NCBI GenBank assembly: GCA_022393335.1
Contig: JAJEKB010020935.1
Location: forward strand, 1,241,410 to 1,305,409
Direction of reading: 5' to 3'
From: Macrotrachela quadricornifera
Lineage: Eukaryota > Rotifera > Eurotatoria > Philodinida > Philodinidae
DNA length: 64,000 bases
The stretch's first letter is position 1, and every line of letters begins with the position of its first letter. Positions 1 through 12,040 of this stretch are shown here, piece after piece. A program made the position numbers and the translations under genes. The notes below the pieces were generated by a model that made no database searches, was not told the DNA's origin, and worked only from the letters and a program-made list of their open reading frames with translations.

Positions 1-53
1 CAGCTTGTGAACATAAATAAAAATCAAATTGAAATGGATGAGTTATACTTAGG

Positions 54-930
54 GCATACCAAAAGTAGTGAGCCTGATACTTTATTCTCGTATAGAAGGC
101 TTCAAGAAATTTTCTTTTTTTACCAATAGATAGAGCGTGTTTCACTCTATTTTTCTATGCTATTTGGTCACTATTAAACTGTTATCATAATAATAAAATT
201 TCGATAAAATCTGTTTTTGTCGCATATACGCTGGTAGCATGAACATGAATGCTTGTGGGTATTTTTGGAATAACTTTTGATGGTAACAAGATAGAGAACT
301 GCAGTTTTCGCCGTTGGAAAGAGGAGATGAAGACGCATCAAGCTATGTGTTACTGATTTTTCTAACCTGCTTTTTGTAAGGTTTTAGCTCACCTTTTAAA
401 GAGCAAATCTATTCCATGAGTTGTTCACATTCAAACCGTTAATCGAAGATCTACAAACTGCGAAAGACTCAGCTCTTTAAATTTAATTATTTATGGATAA
501 TACCTATTCTAGACGAACCTCTACTAGGATATTCTATCAAATTTTTTGCTATTTCTTTTTTTTATGAGACAAGCGTTTTTCCAACGGTTAGAAAATTGAA
601 TAAAAGAACCGTCAGAAATCATGTTAGAAAAATCGATAATATATAGTTCGATGCGTCTTCATCTCCTCTTTCCAACGGCGAAAACCGCAGTTCTCTACCT
701 TGTTTCTATGAAAAGTTATTCCAAAAATACACACGAGGTTTCATGCTACCAGCACACATGCGACAGAAACCGATCTTATCGAAATTTTATTATTATGATA
801 ATAGTTTCATATTGATCAAATAGCATAGAAAAATAGAGTGAAACACGCTCTATCTATTGGTAAAAAAAGAAAATTTCTTGAAGCCTTCTATACGAGAATA
901 AGGTATCAGGCTCACTACTTTTGGTATGAT
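54..930. mobile_element. Foldback (long terminal inverted repeat) element
   Basis: Bases from about 54 to 345 reappear as an imperfect reverse complement at about 640-930. The shared parts include the Ca. 60-base block around 105-170 and 820-885 and the block around 295-340 and 645-700. The arms are roughly 290 bp with a loop of about 300 bp. No transposase is visible between the arms, so this looks like a non-autonomous foldback or MITE-like element. Short reading frames inside it are shadows of the repeat. A diverged copy of its right half lies near 37.1-37.5 kb, which supports a dispersed repeat family. The superfamily and target duplication were not determined. Confidence 0.75.
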
Positions 931-1116
931 CTAAGTATTTCTGCTGCCAAACATGTCGATTCTCAAGATTTGGTGCTGCAAATGTTAACTTTTTCGGTGA
1001 CTATCTACAATATCGCCCTGTATACGATGCATCCATTGCACACTGATTTTTTGATTGTCTATGAGAAGAAAGCCGAGTAAGTTACTCATAGAAAGAGAAA
1101 TCCAATGGCACGTTCT

Positions 1117-2011
1117 TTAATTCTTCAAATTAATTGTGTGGTGAAACTTATCCAACAGATGCGAACTAATTCTTCATTTCTGTCATATTGAGGCTGTTGT
1201 TCTTGTATTTCGAAATGAAATACACACACAACTAAATCACAAGGCAATGGTTCATAATGCACAACAACGGAATCAATCACTAATGGTATGTGTTGCTCAT
1301 GATGTTTACAAAGGAAGACCAATTGAAGATCAAATACTTATCAAAAAATTATTGAAATTACCTGATAGTAAGACAGAACATGTACTAGGTTTATTATCAT
1401 TTGTTCCTGAAATGCCTCATATTTTAACACAAAATATTGCTATTGAACTCGGCGTTATCAATGGCATGGGTAGAATCTTTCGACAAATAGTCTCGATTTC
1501 GTGTCAACATATATACTATCAGAAGCATGTCCGCACAATAAACAATACGTATATCGATCTTTGTATGCACTAATAGAAATTACTAAATCAAAAATTGAAT
1601 GCAGTCTGGAAGAACTTGAACGAAATGTCGTTCCAATATCGTTAATGGAACAAACTGTTCGTGTTGATATTAGTGACATTCTTCCAAACGATAAATAGAA
1701 ATCCTGTCATAAAGCAAATTTTGTCAAACAAACGACGTACATTACCATTTGTTTCTGCTTATTGTATCCCGACACATTAGAGTCAAGGTCAAACTTTAAA
1801 TAAAATCGTGATTGATTTGAAACTACCAAATGATACTGATGATATTGCTGCAGTGTATGTACCTTTATCATATATAAAATGTTTCATTGACTTGATTATC
1901 TTACGACATTTCGACTACAAAGTGCTTGTGATAAAAGCAAACAAATCTCAACTTGCTGTAATGGAGAGACTTGATAAACTTTATTTAAATAGGCAAACTC
2001 GATTTTCTTAA
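1117..2011 (+). pseudogene. PIF1/Helitron-type helicase, C-terminal remnant
   Basis: Several frames in a row read like the C-terminal part of a PIF1-like DNA helicase. The signs are a segment with FRNEIHTQLN, a segment near 1390-1480 with the M-P-x-I-L-T-Q-N-I pattern followed by GVINGMGRIFRQ, and a last frame from 1810 with AVYVPLS and LRHFDYKVLVIKANKSQL. Between them, around 1738-1800, the expected helicase motif T-H-K-S-Q-G-Q-T-L is present, but a TAG stop replaces the Lys codon. Frame changes occur near 1500 and a stop after 1698. The N-terminal half with the Walker motifs is missing; sequence before about 1117 runs into the foldback element. Such helicases occur alone or within Helitrons, and which applies here cannot be told. 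It is not expected to be functional. Confidence 0.7.
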
Positions 2012-2745
2012 TGATTTCAGTAATTAATATGTATTATGCAAAAACTCATGTCAGTCTCTTTCTAGTGTCATAGTTTTCTTCTATTTCATGTTGTAGAGTA
2101 GTATTCATCAAATAATTGTTTGACACAATAGTGTTAGAATAGTGTCACGATCTGGTAAAAGAATTTTTATTAAAAGCTATGGTTCAGACAAATTTCAATC
2201 CAAGTTTTTTAAACATTAAAACGTGATTTAGATCTATTCTAATCTTTCATCAGACGAATGGAGATCCACAATCGGTAGCAGTATTATACAACTGATTTGG
2301 AAAAAAAACAATCAAGAAACAAAATGTTTCTATAAGATCTAAAATATATGTCTCACGGTAAATATGTTATCTAATAGTAATAAGAACGTTGATACAGTTA
2401 TGATTTTTTGTACTTATTATATTTTTCTCTTTCGTTATTTTATGTCTTCAAAACTGTTGTTTATCATTTTCTTTTCTTTCTTCTCACTGTTTTTATGTTA
2501 TTATGAAAGCAATGAGGACAAACGCGGTGTGCACATCAGTGTTGAGAAGAAATAAAAAATCAACACACACAATTTCATGATTCTCATAAAATATAAAGAA
2601 AAAAAAATAATGTATAGTATACTTTTATGAAGGTCTTATCAACTTCATCATTTTCATTGGACATTTATAGATTTATATGTTAACAAAAAATTGTATCATT
2701 ATAAGAAATTTGAGAACACATTATTTATAAACGACCTTAAAAAAA
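2012..2745. other. Intergenic, no gene recognised
   Basis: AT-rich spacer between the helicase remnant and the F-box/LRR gene. A 63-codon frame at 2364-2555 is hydrophobic and low-complexity and has no recognisable family, so it was not called as a gene. The last 100 bases should contain the promoter and 5' UTR of the downstream gene, but no clear core element was seen. Confidence 0.5.
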
Positions 2746-5700
2746 ATGAACAGAACATTTGAAAAATTAATGGTAAACAAAATGACTTTATCACTTCATA
2801 CATTACCAATCGAAATGGTTTATCGAATTTTAGACCAACTCGATCAATTAACAATACTTTTATCATGTCGGAATGTCTGCACAAGACTCAATGCTGTTAC
2901 AGACACATACTATCAATATCAGGTATTCTTTCATTTTATTATAAAGTCATACATTGATTACCTTTTAAGTATTTTTTTTCGTGATTATTTTATTTTTATT
3001 TATTGTTTTTCTCCTCGTAATTTCAAACAGTTAGATTTCGTACTATAGTACTCTATATTTAATTGTATTCTATTAATGAAAATAATTCAAGATATTTGTT
3101 GATAGGCATTATTAAGAATTTTTCAAACTTCATAATATTCTATGAACTCTTTTAACATATAAAATAGAGTGAAGACATTCTTAAACAAAAATTGAAATCA
3201 AAAACTATCTGAGATAAGAAAGAAACAATGGATTCTCGGAATTTTGAATTTCTAGAGTATGATTGAATCTCATGAATATATTACGAAAATATGCATATCT
3301 TATATATAAAGAATAGTATTCAATTACTTAATTATGTGAAGCGGAATTGCTGAAAATGAAAATCGAGCAATGAAATATTTATATTGAGTGCTTCTTAGTT
3401 GATTTTAGATTAATATTCCGCTGGGAAGTATCAAAGATGCAATTCTATGATAAAACACAATAAAAATTTTATTTGATTACAGAAGTCTTCAAAAATTTAA
3501 AAGCTTCAGCAAGTTGCAGTTCGTTCAAAAAAAATTAAAGAAATCATTAGTACAATGAAGAAAAATTAATGCATAACAGATTCTGTTTTACCAAACACTG
3601 GCGTTAGAAACATGAAGATATCTAAAAATAAGAATAGCAACAGAAAAAAATATATATGTTCTGTCAAATTTCTTATCATCCTATTATAAAGATATGTAAA
3701 TAAGAGTAAGCTATACCATAGATTCTATTAATCGAATAATATATCCATTCAATATCGTACGTTTTATTATTTTCTTTTTCTTATTGTTATTTACTATTCC
3801 ATTTGATTTCTTTTTAACAAAATAAGAATTCGAAATACTACAGACTTTCGATTAGTATCTTTTCCTTGTTTATTAATATTTCGTTCATATTTTAATAATT
3901 AACTATTTCACTCATTGACACTTTCTTATAATATTTTACAGACATTCACCAAACTGAAACTCTGTGACAAGCAATTGAGTCCACAAGAAGCAGAGCATCT
4001 TGCCAATGCTCTACAACAAAACAATGTAATACAATTAGCAAATTTCTTTCTCTTATGCCGTCATTCATTTGTTATTCTATTCAGACACTCACTATACTTC
4101 ATCTCGGAAACAATCAAATCGGTGATCAAGGAGCAGAACACTTTGCCAATGCTCTACACCACAACAAAGTAACACAACCAACATAGCTCTTTTTTTTTAT
4201 TTTATCATTCACTTACTATTTTAATTAGAACCTCATCGAACTGCATCTCTGGGGCAATCAAATTGGTGACGAAGGAACAAAATATCTTGTCGATGCTATT
4301 AAACAAAACAAAGTGACACAACCACTATAGTTCTTCTTGTTATTCAACCATCTGTTCACTATTTTATTCAGACACTCACTAGGCTGAACCTTCGAGCCAA
4401 TCAAATTAGTCCACAAGCAGCAGAATATATTGCCAATGCTCTGCAGCAAAACAGAGTAACACAACTAACATGCCACTTTTTCTTATTTCATCATTCATTT
4501 ATTATTCAACTTAGACAATCACCAAACTTAGTCTTGAGGACAATAAATTCGGTGATGAAGGAACAAAACATCTGGCCAATGCTCTGCAACACAACAAAGT
4601 AACACAATCGGCATAGCTCTTTTCCTTATTCTACCGTCTACTCTTTATTTTATTCAGACACTCACCGTACTGTATCTCAGTACTAATAAAATCAGTGATC
4701 AAGGAGCAGAACATCTTGCCAATGCATTACAGCAAAATATAGTACGATAATCACCATAGCTCTTTTTCTTATTCCACCGTTATCACCCATTGTTTTACTC
4801 AGACACTTATGGAATTGCATCTCGGAGTTAATGAAATTGGCCCACAAGGAGCAAAACATTTGGCCAACGCTCTACAGCAAAACAAAGTGATAAAAATGAT
4901 ATAGCTCTTTTTCACATTTCATCATTTATTCACTATTTAACTTAGACACTCACGAAACTTACTCTTGGAGATAATAAAATCGGTGGTCAGGGAGCAGAAT
5001 ACCTTGCCAATGCTCTGCACCACAATAAAGTAACATATCTCGCTTAGCACTTTTTCTTATCCCATTGTTCACCTACTATTTTACTCAGACACTCACCACA
5101 TTAGACCTCTGGAGTAATCAAATCACTGATCAAGGAGCAAAACATCTTGCCAATGCTTTGCAACACAACAATGTAACAAAGCTGATACAACTCTTTTTCT
5201 TATTCCATCATTTACTTACTCTTCTGTTCAGACACTGATTACACTTGATCTCGGAAACAATCAAATTAGTCCACAGGGAATAGAATATCTTGCTAATGCT
5301 CTGCAATATAACAAAGTAACACAATCAACAGGGCTTTTCTTTCATTTATTCCACCATTTACTTACTATTTCATTTAGAAACTCACTGAATTGCAACTCTG
5401 GGATAATCAAATTGGTGATGAAGGAACAGGACATCTTGCCAATGCTCTGCATAGCAATAAAGTGCCATACCTAGCATAACTTTTTTTTTCCTATTCCATG
5501 ATCTATTCACTATTTTATTCAGACACTCATCACTATTAATCTTGAAGGAAATCAAATTCATTCACGAGGAGCAGAACAGCTTTCCAAGGCTTTGCAACAC
5601 AACAAGGTAACACAATCAGGATGACTCTTCTTCTGATTTCACCATTCACTCACTCTTTCACTTAGACACTTACCGAATTGTGTCTTGGAGACAATCTAAT

Positions 5701-6333
5701 CGATGATGAAGGAGCAAAACATCTGGCCAATGCTTTGCGATACAACAAAGTAATACAATCAGCATAACTCATTTTCTTATTTCACCATTTACTCAATCTT
5801 TTACTTAGACACTCACCATACTTCGCCTCTGGACTAATAGAATTGGTGATCAAGGAGCAGAATATCTTGCCAATGCTCTGCAGCAAAACATGGTAAGGCA
5901 ATGAACATAGATCTTTTCCTTTTTTTCATCTTTCACTTCCTCTTTTACTTAGACACTCACTGAATTATACGTCGGCTACAATGAAATTGGTGATCAAGGA
6001 GCAGAACATCTTGCCAATGCTCTACTACATAACAAAGTAATACAATCAGTATAGTTCTTTTCCTTATGTCACTATTTACTCTCGATTGTGTTTAGACACT
6101 CATTACACTTGACCTCACTTATAATGTAATCGATAATGAAGGAGCAGAATATCTTGCCAATGCTTTGCAATACAACAAAGTATTACAACCATCATAGCTT
6201 GCCTTTTTTTAATTTCACTATTTACTATTTCATTTAGACCATCACTGCACTAACTGTCAACTTGAATTTAATCAGTTACGATGTAGAACAACGTTTGAAT
6301 GAATTATTGGAAAAGAATGCATGCTTGAAATAA
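2746..6333 (+). CDS. F-box / leucine-rich-repeat protein, one repeat per exon
   Basis: Eighteen-exon model of 538 residues. Exon 1 (2746-2922) gives 59 residues with an F-box-like segment (LHTLPIEMVYRILDQLD, then SCRNVCTRLNAVTD). A 1019-bp intron follows. Sixteen exons of exactly 84 bp then each encode one 28-residue LRR, with LxLxxNxI early and a GAEHLANAL-type helix late. They start at 3942, 4085, 4229, 4372, 4515, 4658, 4803, 4946, 5089, 5232, 5378, 5523, 5666, 5809, 5953 and 6096. The final exon, 6238-6333, carries a capping repeat and the stop. All introns are phase 0; those between repeats are about 58-62 bp. The repeats resemble the RNase-inhibitor/NLRC3 type. F-box proteins bind Skp1 and recruit substrates to SCF ubiquitin ligases, with the LRR solenoid as the usual substrate receptor; that role is inferred. 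An alternative is an LRR protein with a degenerate F-box. Start choice rests on the F-box frame; the internal Met at residue 13 is also possible. Confidence 0.85.
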
Positions 6334-9300
6334 CCCTCTTGTAAACAGTTTTCGTTCATGTTTGAGATGCTCGTAAGAATTGATAGTAATCAACTGGAAC
6401 AAATATTTTATTCTATTCATTCGTATGTATTCGAATATTTATTTTCCTAACTGTTAATTTGTTGATAGAAAGCAAACTTCCGATGAAGACCAATCTTGAT
6501 ATTTATAGAGACTATGGGTGAGGGTGATAATATCATATGGAAGAGTATTAAATGAAAGAACATTGTTGATTTAGAATACATTTAGAAAGAGCAGCAAACT
6601 CTAATTTTAATTGACTGCTTTTGAGCTACTAGAGTGAGATTTATGCAGACGTTCGATAAATAAGCAAATTTTCATGAAAAGTTTGCTTTTAATAAATTAA
6701 CTATAATCTAGCAAAAAAATTTCGAATACATAATTTGAAATAGCATAGAATTTTTAGTCTGGCTTGAGTACTCTTACTTTTCAACAGTAGATTATAAGTA
6801 AACGAATATTGATCTGACATATTGTATAGGGATATTTTACACAGAAGTTTTTAGTGTTAATGACAATAATGTTTTTCTATTGATGAAATTATTACTATTT
6901 TGTTTGCTAATAAATATGCTTTATGCTCAATGAATGGTAATATTACTTATGGACTGTTTTCGAAATAAAAAACGTGTCAAATCGTTGTCTTATTCATCAT
7001 GACTAAAAAAAGAGAACTACTTCCTATACTGTGAATATTTTTCTTTATTGAAGCAATATCCTTTGTCAAATATAGAAATATGCTGTAATTTTCAGTCAGA
7101 TTCAGATGAATATACATTCGATAGAATTCCGGATTGTTGATCTACTAACAGATTTGATAGTCGGATTGTGGTATATATCCAAGGATATCCACCTGTTTGA
7201 ACTGGTAGAGAGTCAATTTGTTCGAATTCAATAAGATTCTTGTATGATTCTATCAAGTCTTGGAAGATTTAATCAAAGAAAAACAATCGGACTTTAATAG
7301 CAAAAAATGAGTTTGAAATTACGTGAAATCATAGTTAGATAGAGATTAGTAGCAGATTGGACGAAATATTTGCCGAGTAACTATTTTTTTGGTAAATGAT
7401 TGCTTTTCTCTATTAAAGTACTGAAGGATCATTCTTTTATGGTAAAACGATTTTCTCTGCTAGCAGACAGCAATAGTATATATTTGTATCTTGATAACAT
7501 AATGTATAGTAATGCTGAAATTAGAAGAAATTATAATTTACTATAATGAAATTTTTGTAGTGTGACTAGAGAATGTCCTGTATATTTGATTAACTTGATT
7601 GAAGAATATTCCCAGTGCTTTCCAAAGTTATTCAATATGATCCGACATTTTCGAATCTTGTGCGAATGACATTGAAAAAATAGGCATTTGTCTTTTATTT
7701 TAATTGAGTAGTATAAAGGAGAAAGGTGTCTTCAAAAGTGAAATAAGATGATGATTGATATTGTTTTTTTGATGATAATGCATTAATAACATTACTTCGA
7801 CCTGGCAAATATTAGCTATTTGATGATATCAAAATACGACTATATGTTTATGTCATTTTCCAGATTCATTGAATATCAGTGCCTTAAATATTTATGTCTT
7901 CACTATTGCGCACTGAATATGATCGTTTATTCTTAAAATACGATGAGTGAAAGTGAATAACGACTAGATTAAGTGACATTCAAATATTTGTGTTTTTATA
8001 GGTTTGAACAATAGTCACATTTTACTTCAAAGTAGTATTGCGATTCAGCATATACTCCTTTTAATTTAACAGAAAATATTCTCAAACAAAATCTGGTTGT
8101 CAGACTCTGATATTTTGAAAAGGAAAATTCGATCAGATCTTAAGGATCCACTAGCAGGATTGAATCACCGGAATACGAATAGCATCATGTTTATCGTTTG
8201 ATTATTATATTAATAACACTTTAACCAAAATTCTTTCATTTCCTCGTCGATAGAATTTTTGAAGCACTACACAACTAGATAATTTTCAGACTCTGAAAAA
8301 GTGGAGTACTTGATAAAATTTTAGTTACACTGTTTCCAAGATCTGTTTTTGACATTTTTGATAACCAATACTATATGTTGAATTGGTACGAAAAGCTGAG
8401 TCATTTTATATGTATTTCAAATTATTTCTGTGACTTTTTCCGTCAAATTTTCACTTTTAGTCTAGCTTCAAGATATGTGAAAAAATGAATTTCACCAAAA
8501 TAGCTATTTGCAGAATGTAAAATGCAAGTAATAAAAAGTGGATCTTGGATTCTAGGATCGCTCAGGCACCGCGTTTTTCTCCTCGGGAACCACAGACGAG
8601 ATTTCTACAGAAAAAGATTTGTTTTAAAATATATGTAATTCGATGCAGTTCTTAATGCTAATTTCGAATAACATACCCATTTTGGTATACATTTGTGTTA
8701 TAGTAATGAAAACTGCTAAAAATATCTGATTTGTATTGAAAAACTATCAAGTGCGAGAGTGACGTATAATTATTTTTAACGCTTTTCTTTAACCATTTTG
8801 TAGAGGAAAAACCGTTGTACAACATATATGAAATTCGGTCTAGGGACTCATAAAATGACTGGATTGCAGCTAATATACTGTAAAAAATTGCTATATTTTT
8901 CATTCAAAAACTGACCATCCTAGACAGTATTTGACAAGTAATTCGACAATAGTTCATACAAGTAAAATATGTAAATAGATAATAATGGTGAACAAGATGA
9001 AAATATCATGTTAAAAGTTTAAATTTTGACTAGTGCCTCGATGGCCTCATGGATCCTCTTTTATTGTCTTTGAAGAATAAGAATATGTATCAAATGATCA
9101 ACAAGCATATGAGTAAAAATAAATACTAAATATGAAAGAAGCGTAAGAACAAAAGTAACAAGCACTAAACATATATATATCTAACAAGAATAGATCAGAA
9201 AAATGTACTGAAAAAATAAAATCCAAAAACAGAAACAGAAATTTTACATATGAATTTAGTTTAATAGGACTGCAAGAGTAAAACTATTTTCTAAACTTCA

Positions 9301-10061
9301 TCTATCATTATAACTAAAATGTAAAATATATACATACGAGGAAAATGAACAATTTTTAAATAATGACATAACAATTAGCAGTGTTTTCTTTTTTATTTTA
9401 CAAAATAACATTTAGATATTTTGTCTTTTACGATAGAGTACGAAATATGGTACCTTTTCAAAACCATAAGTACCTAAGATACTTTTTTCTGTTTAAAATA
9501 GGTAATGTTAAAAAAGTGGAGAAGGATTGTTAGATGACGACATCTATTATAATACCACTTTTTTTTTTCATTCTCTATTTGTTCTTGTTACAGTAAGGAT
9601 TAGTCATCAATCAATATATAAACATCAACTGACATTATTTTTCTCTTTTCCTATTCTATTGATTTGTCAGTTGTTTTGTCATTTTCAAACAAAAGCTGAT
9701 TAAAATATATTGTAACACACATGTTTATTTTTTCTAGATAAAATCTTAAAAAAAAAACGAACATGATCGATCGAAAAGACTTTTTTATTTCTTCTCACTC
9801 CCTCTCTCAAGTAGCGATTGGAAGATAGAAAGCGAACAAAATTATTATTGACACATCTATGCCATCGATCAATAACAAGTTTTTTTTTTCTCTATTTTTC
9901 TTTCTGTGGTCAATTTTATGTGAATAAATTAAAAATACTACTCTATGTATGAGTTTCTTTTCTTGCAGAAACATCAAGCGTAAAGGTAAAGTGAAAAAAG
10001 CATTTCAATTCAGAAGAAAATGTAACACCTTCATTCATAGGCATTTCAGATAAGCACAGAT
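6334..10061. other. Long intergenic region, no gene recognised
   Basis: About 3.7 kb of AT-rich sequence with stops in all frames. The longest frame (8658-8903, minus, 81 codons) has no recognisable family and looks like chance. The last 600 bases become pyrimidine-rich (around 9545-9600 and 9770-9970), including a run ending in ttgcag near 9967. This could be the acceptor of a 5' UTR exon for the LRAT-domain gene that starts at 10062, but it cannot be proved by eye. Confidence 0.45.
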
Positions 10062-12040
10062 ATGGGAGACAAACATCATTTGATATCCCCATTAAAAGAC
10101 GAATCAACTGGTAAGTTTTGCAGTTGTATGCGTTTCTGTTCTTGACTAGATGTATGAATTCATTTAAAGAGTCATCTATAAAAGGACGTCTGCATTTTCT
10201 TAAAATTATTTTGATTTTATCAAAAGATTCTATACATTGACAAATTATATGAAATTCGCCATAGAAGGATAAAATAGCTGTTGATCATTGATAATTTTTA
10301 TATGGCGTTACCTATCAAAGATTTTAGCAAAGGGTTACCCAGAGAACTGTAGCTAGGCTATACGAAAAAAGTTTTTCGTAAGTCGAAAAATCTGTTAAGT
10401 TTTCAGCAGTTAATTTCCTCGTCAGATCTATCAATCAATCGAGCTCATAGTTTAAACTATGTTATATTAGTCAATGCAAATTCTATTATCAGATATTGTA
10501 TTATTCGAAAGAGAAGACCTGATTATGTAATTTTTAGGGAAAATTTTAGATTATTATTCAAATATAGAATCTGAATTCCAAAAGTTCTCTCTGTGATTTG
10601 ATTCTCTATCGTACTTACTTATTCCCTTTCATTTGTTCTACCATCTTTATGAATGACTTCTTAGAGTTTATCAAGCCTTTTACTCACCAACAAAATCATT
10701 CTGAAAACACACGCAAAGAAAGAGTAATTGATCTTACTCAATTGAAACCCGGCGATCATATCAGTGTTTTCAATAGTACTCTTTCATGTTCATATCATGG
10801 TATTGTACGTGCAGCTCATAATAATTATCTTCTTGTTATACATTATTATAACACAATAGAAAATGTTTGGGATTCAGTAATACAAGGTTCATTATATCTT
10901 GCCCAAGTTATTCAAAGTGAATGGAATGTGAGAATCAATAATGAACATGAACAAATTTATTTACATTATTATGATAATATGAAATGTCTTTCAAATGAAG
11001 AAACTCTAGAACGGGCTATTAGTTATATAGGAAAAAATGGCTATTCTCTGGTTGGTAATAATTCTGAACATTGGGCAAGATGGTGTCGATCAGATGATAC
11101 CTATTCACATCAAGTTATTAAAATTCATAATTTAGTTAAAGATAAAGCAGCTACACTTTTAATTATGGATCCTCGTGCAGTAATTGTTAAGGATGTAGCA
11201 ATTGTTGGTGCTCAAAGTCTTGGATCATTTCTAGGAGCTATTGGATCAGGTGTTATTTTTACCGTTGTCGCAAGCATTTCAACTTTTGTTAATATAAAAA
11301 AGAAACAAAATGAACGACGAAAAGGTGATTTGAGTGATATTGCTTTCAAAAAATATGTCGTACGACGCATTGCATCTACATCGGGTACTGTAAGTGATTA
11401 TTTTACCTACAAATAATACAAAAAAGAAGTGTATATACTTATTTAGGTCATTGGTAGAACAACAGGTATGATTGTTGGAACTATTCTCATTCCTGTGCCT
11501 ATTCTAGGCTCAGTTGTCGGTAGTGTTGTTGGTAGTGTCAGCGGAAAAATAGTTGGTAGTCTATCGGGTATTGCCATATCGAAAGTTGTTGAAGTATATC
11601 ATAAACATAAACAAGAAAAATTAGATCAACTAAAAACTGTTCCATCACTTACGATTCAATTATTGCCTAACAAACAATTTTTTCAAATCTTAACAACACT
11701 TGTTTTCGATCCTGAACATGCAGTACGAGCACAGAAAACTTCTGACTATTCAACACTTCATTCACTTTTTGAACAATTGACACGTGCACGTTCAAGATGG
11801 ACTACAGATGAATATCAGATGGTAACTCAACTATCGGCGACTACATTTACAGATTCAACTACATTCGAATATTTTGAGCTATTACCAGTACCTGACGAAA
11901 ATGCATCTGAAGAGTTCGCATCATCTATTGATTTACTTGTGCTTCGATGGCCAGTTGGACAACCACAACCATGGAATATCGATGAAGAACAAGTACTTGA
12001 TATTAGTGATTTAAAAACAAGTGAAAAATCAAACGAATAA
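10062..12040 (+). CDS. LRAT-domain protein with glycine-rich membrane segment, catalytic Cys replaced by Ser
   Basis: Three-exon model of 455 residues: 10062-10110, 10665-11389 and 11447-12040. Exon 1 ends in phase 1 at a gtaagt donor; acceptor ttcttag before 10665 restores the frame. Intron 2 (gtaagt...tttag) is phase 0. Residues 38-160 match the LRAT/NlpC-P60-like fold: LKPGDHISVF, then YHG (His61) and VIHY (His76), then NNSEHWARWC. In LRAT enzymes the last motif is N-C-E-H, where Cys is the acyl-transferring nucleophile; here it is Ser150 (codon 11063-11065). Downstream are two hydrophobic Gly/Ser/Val stretches (about residues 198-230 and 270-300, with repeated GSVVGSV-type small-residue spacing), which could insert in or curl on a membrane. 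The C-terminal 140 residues are hydrophilic and unrecognised. Known LRAT-family roles are lipid acyl transfer or phospholipase activity; with Ser in place of Cys, activity is uncertain. A longer single-exon start at 10598 is possible but less likely than the spliced start. Confidence 0.75.

Noticed and set aside
2364..2555. 63-codon hydrophobic frame
   Set aside because: Low-complexity Phe/Ser/Tyr translation of T-rich DNA, typical of chance frames.
10598..10664. Upstream ATG of the LRAT-domain frame as a single-exon start
   Set aside because: The stretch before 10665 looks like a pyrimidine-rich intron end, and exon 10062-10110 joins in phase with a good donor.
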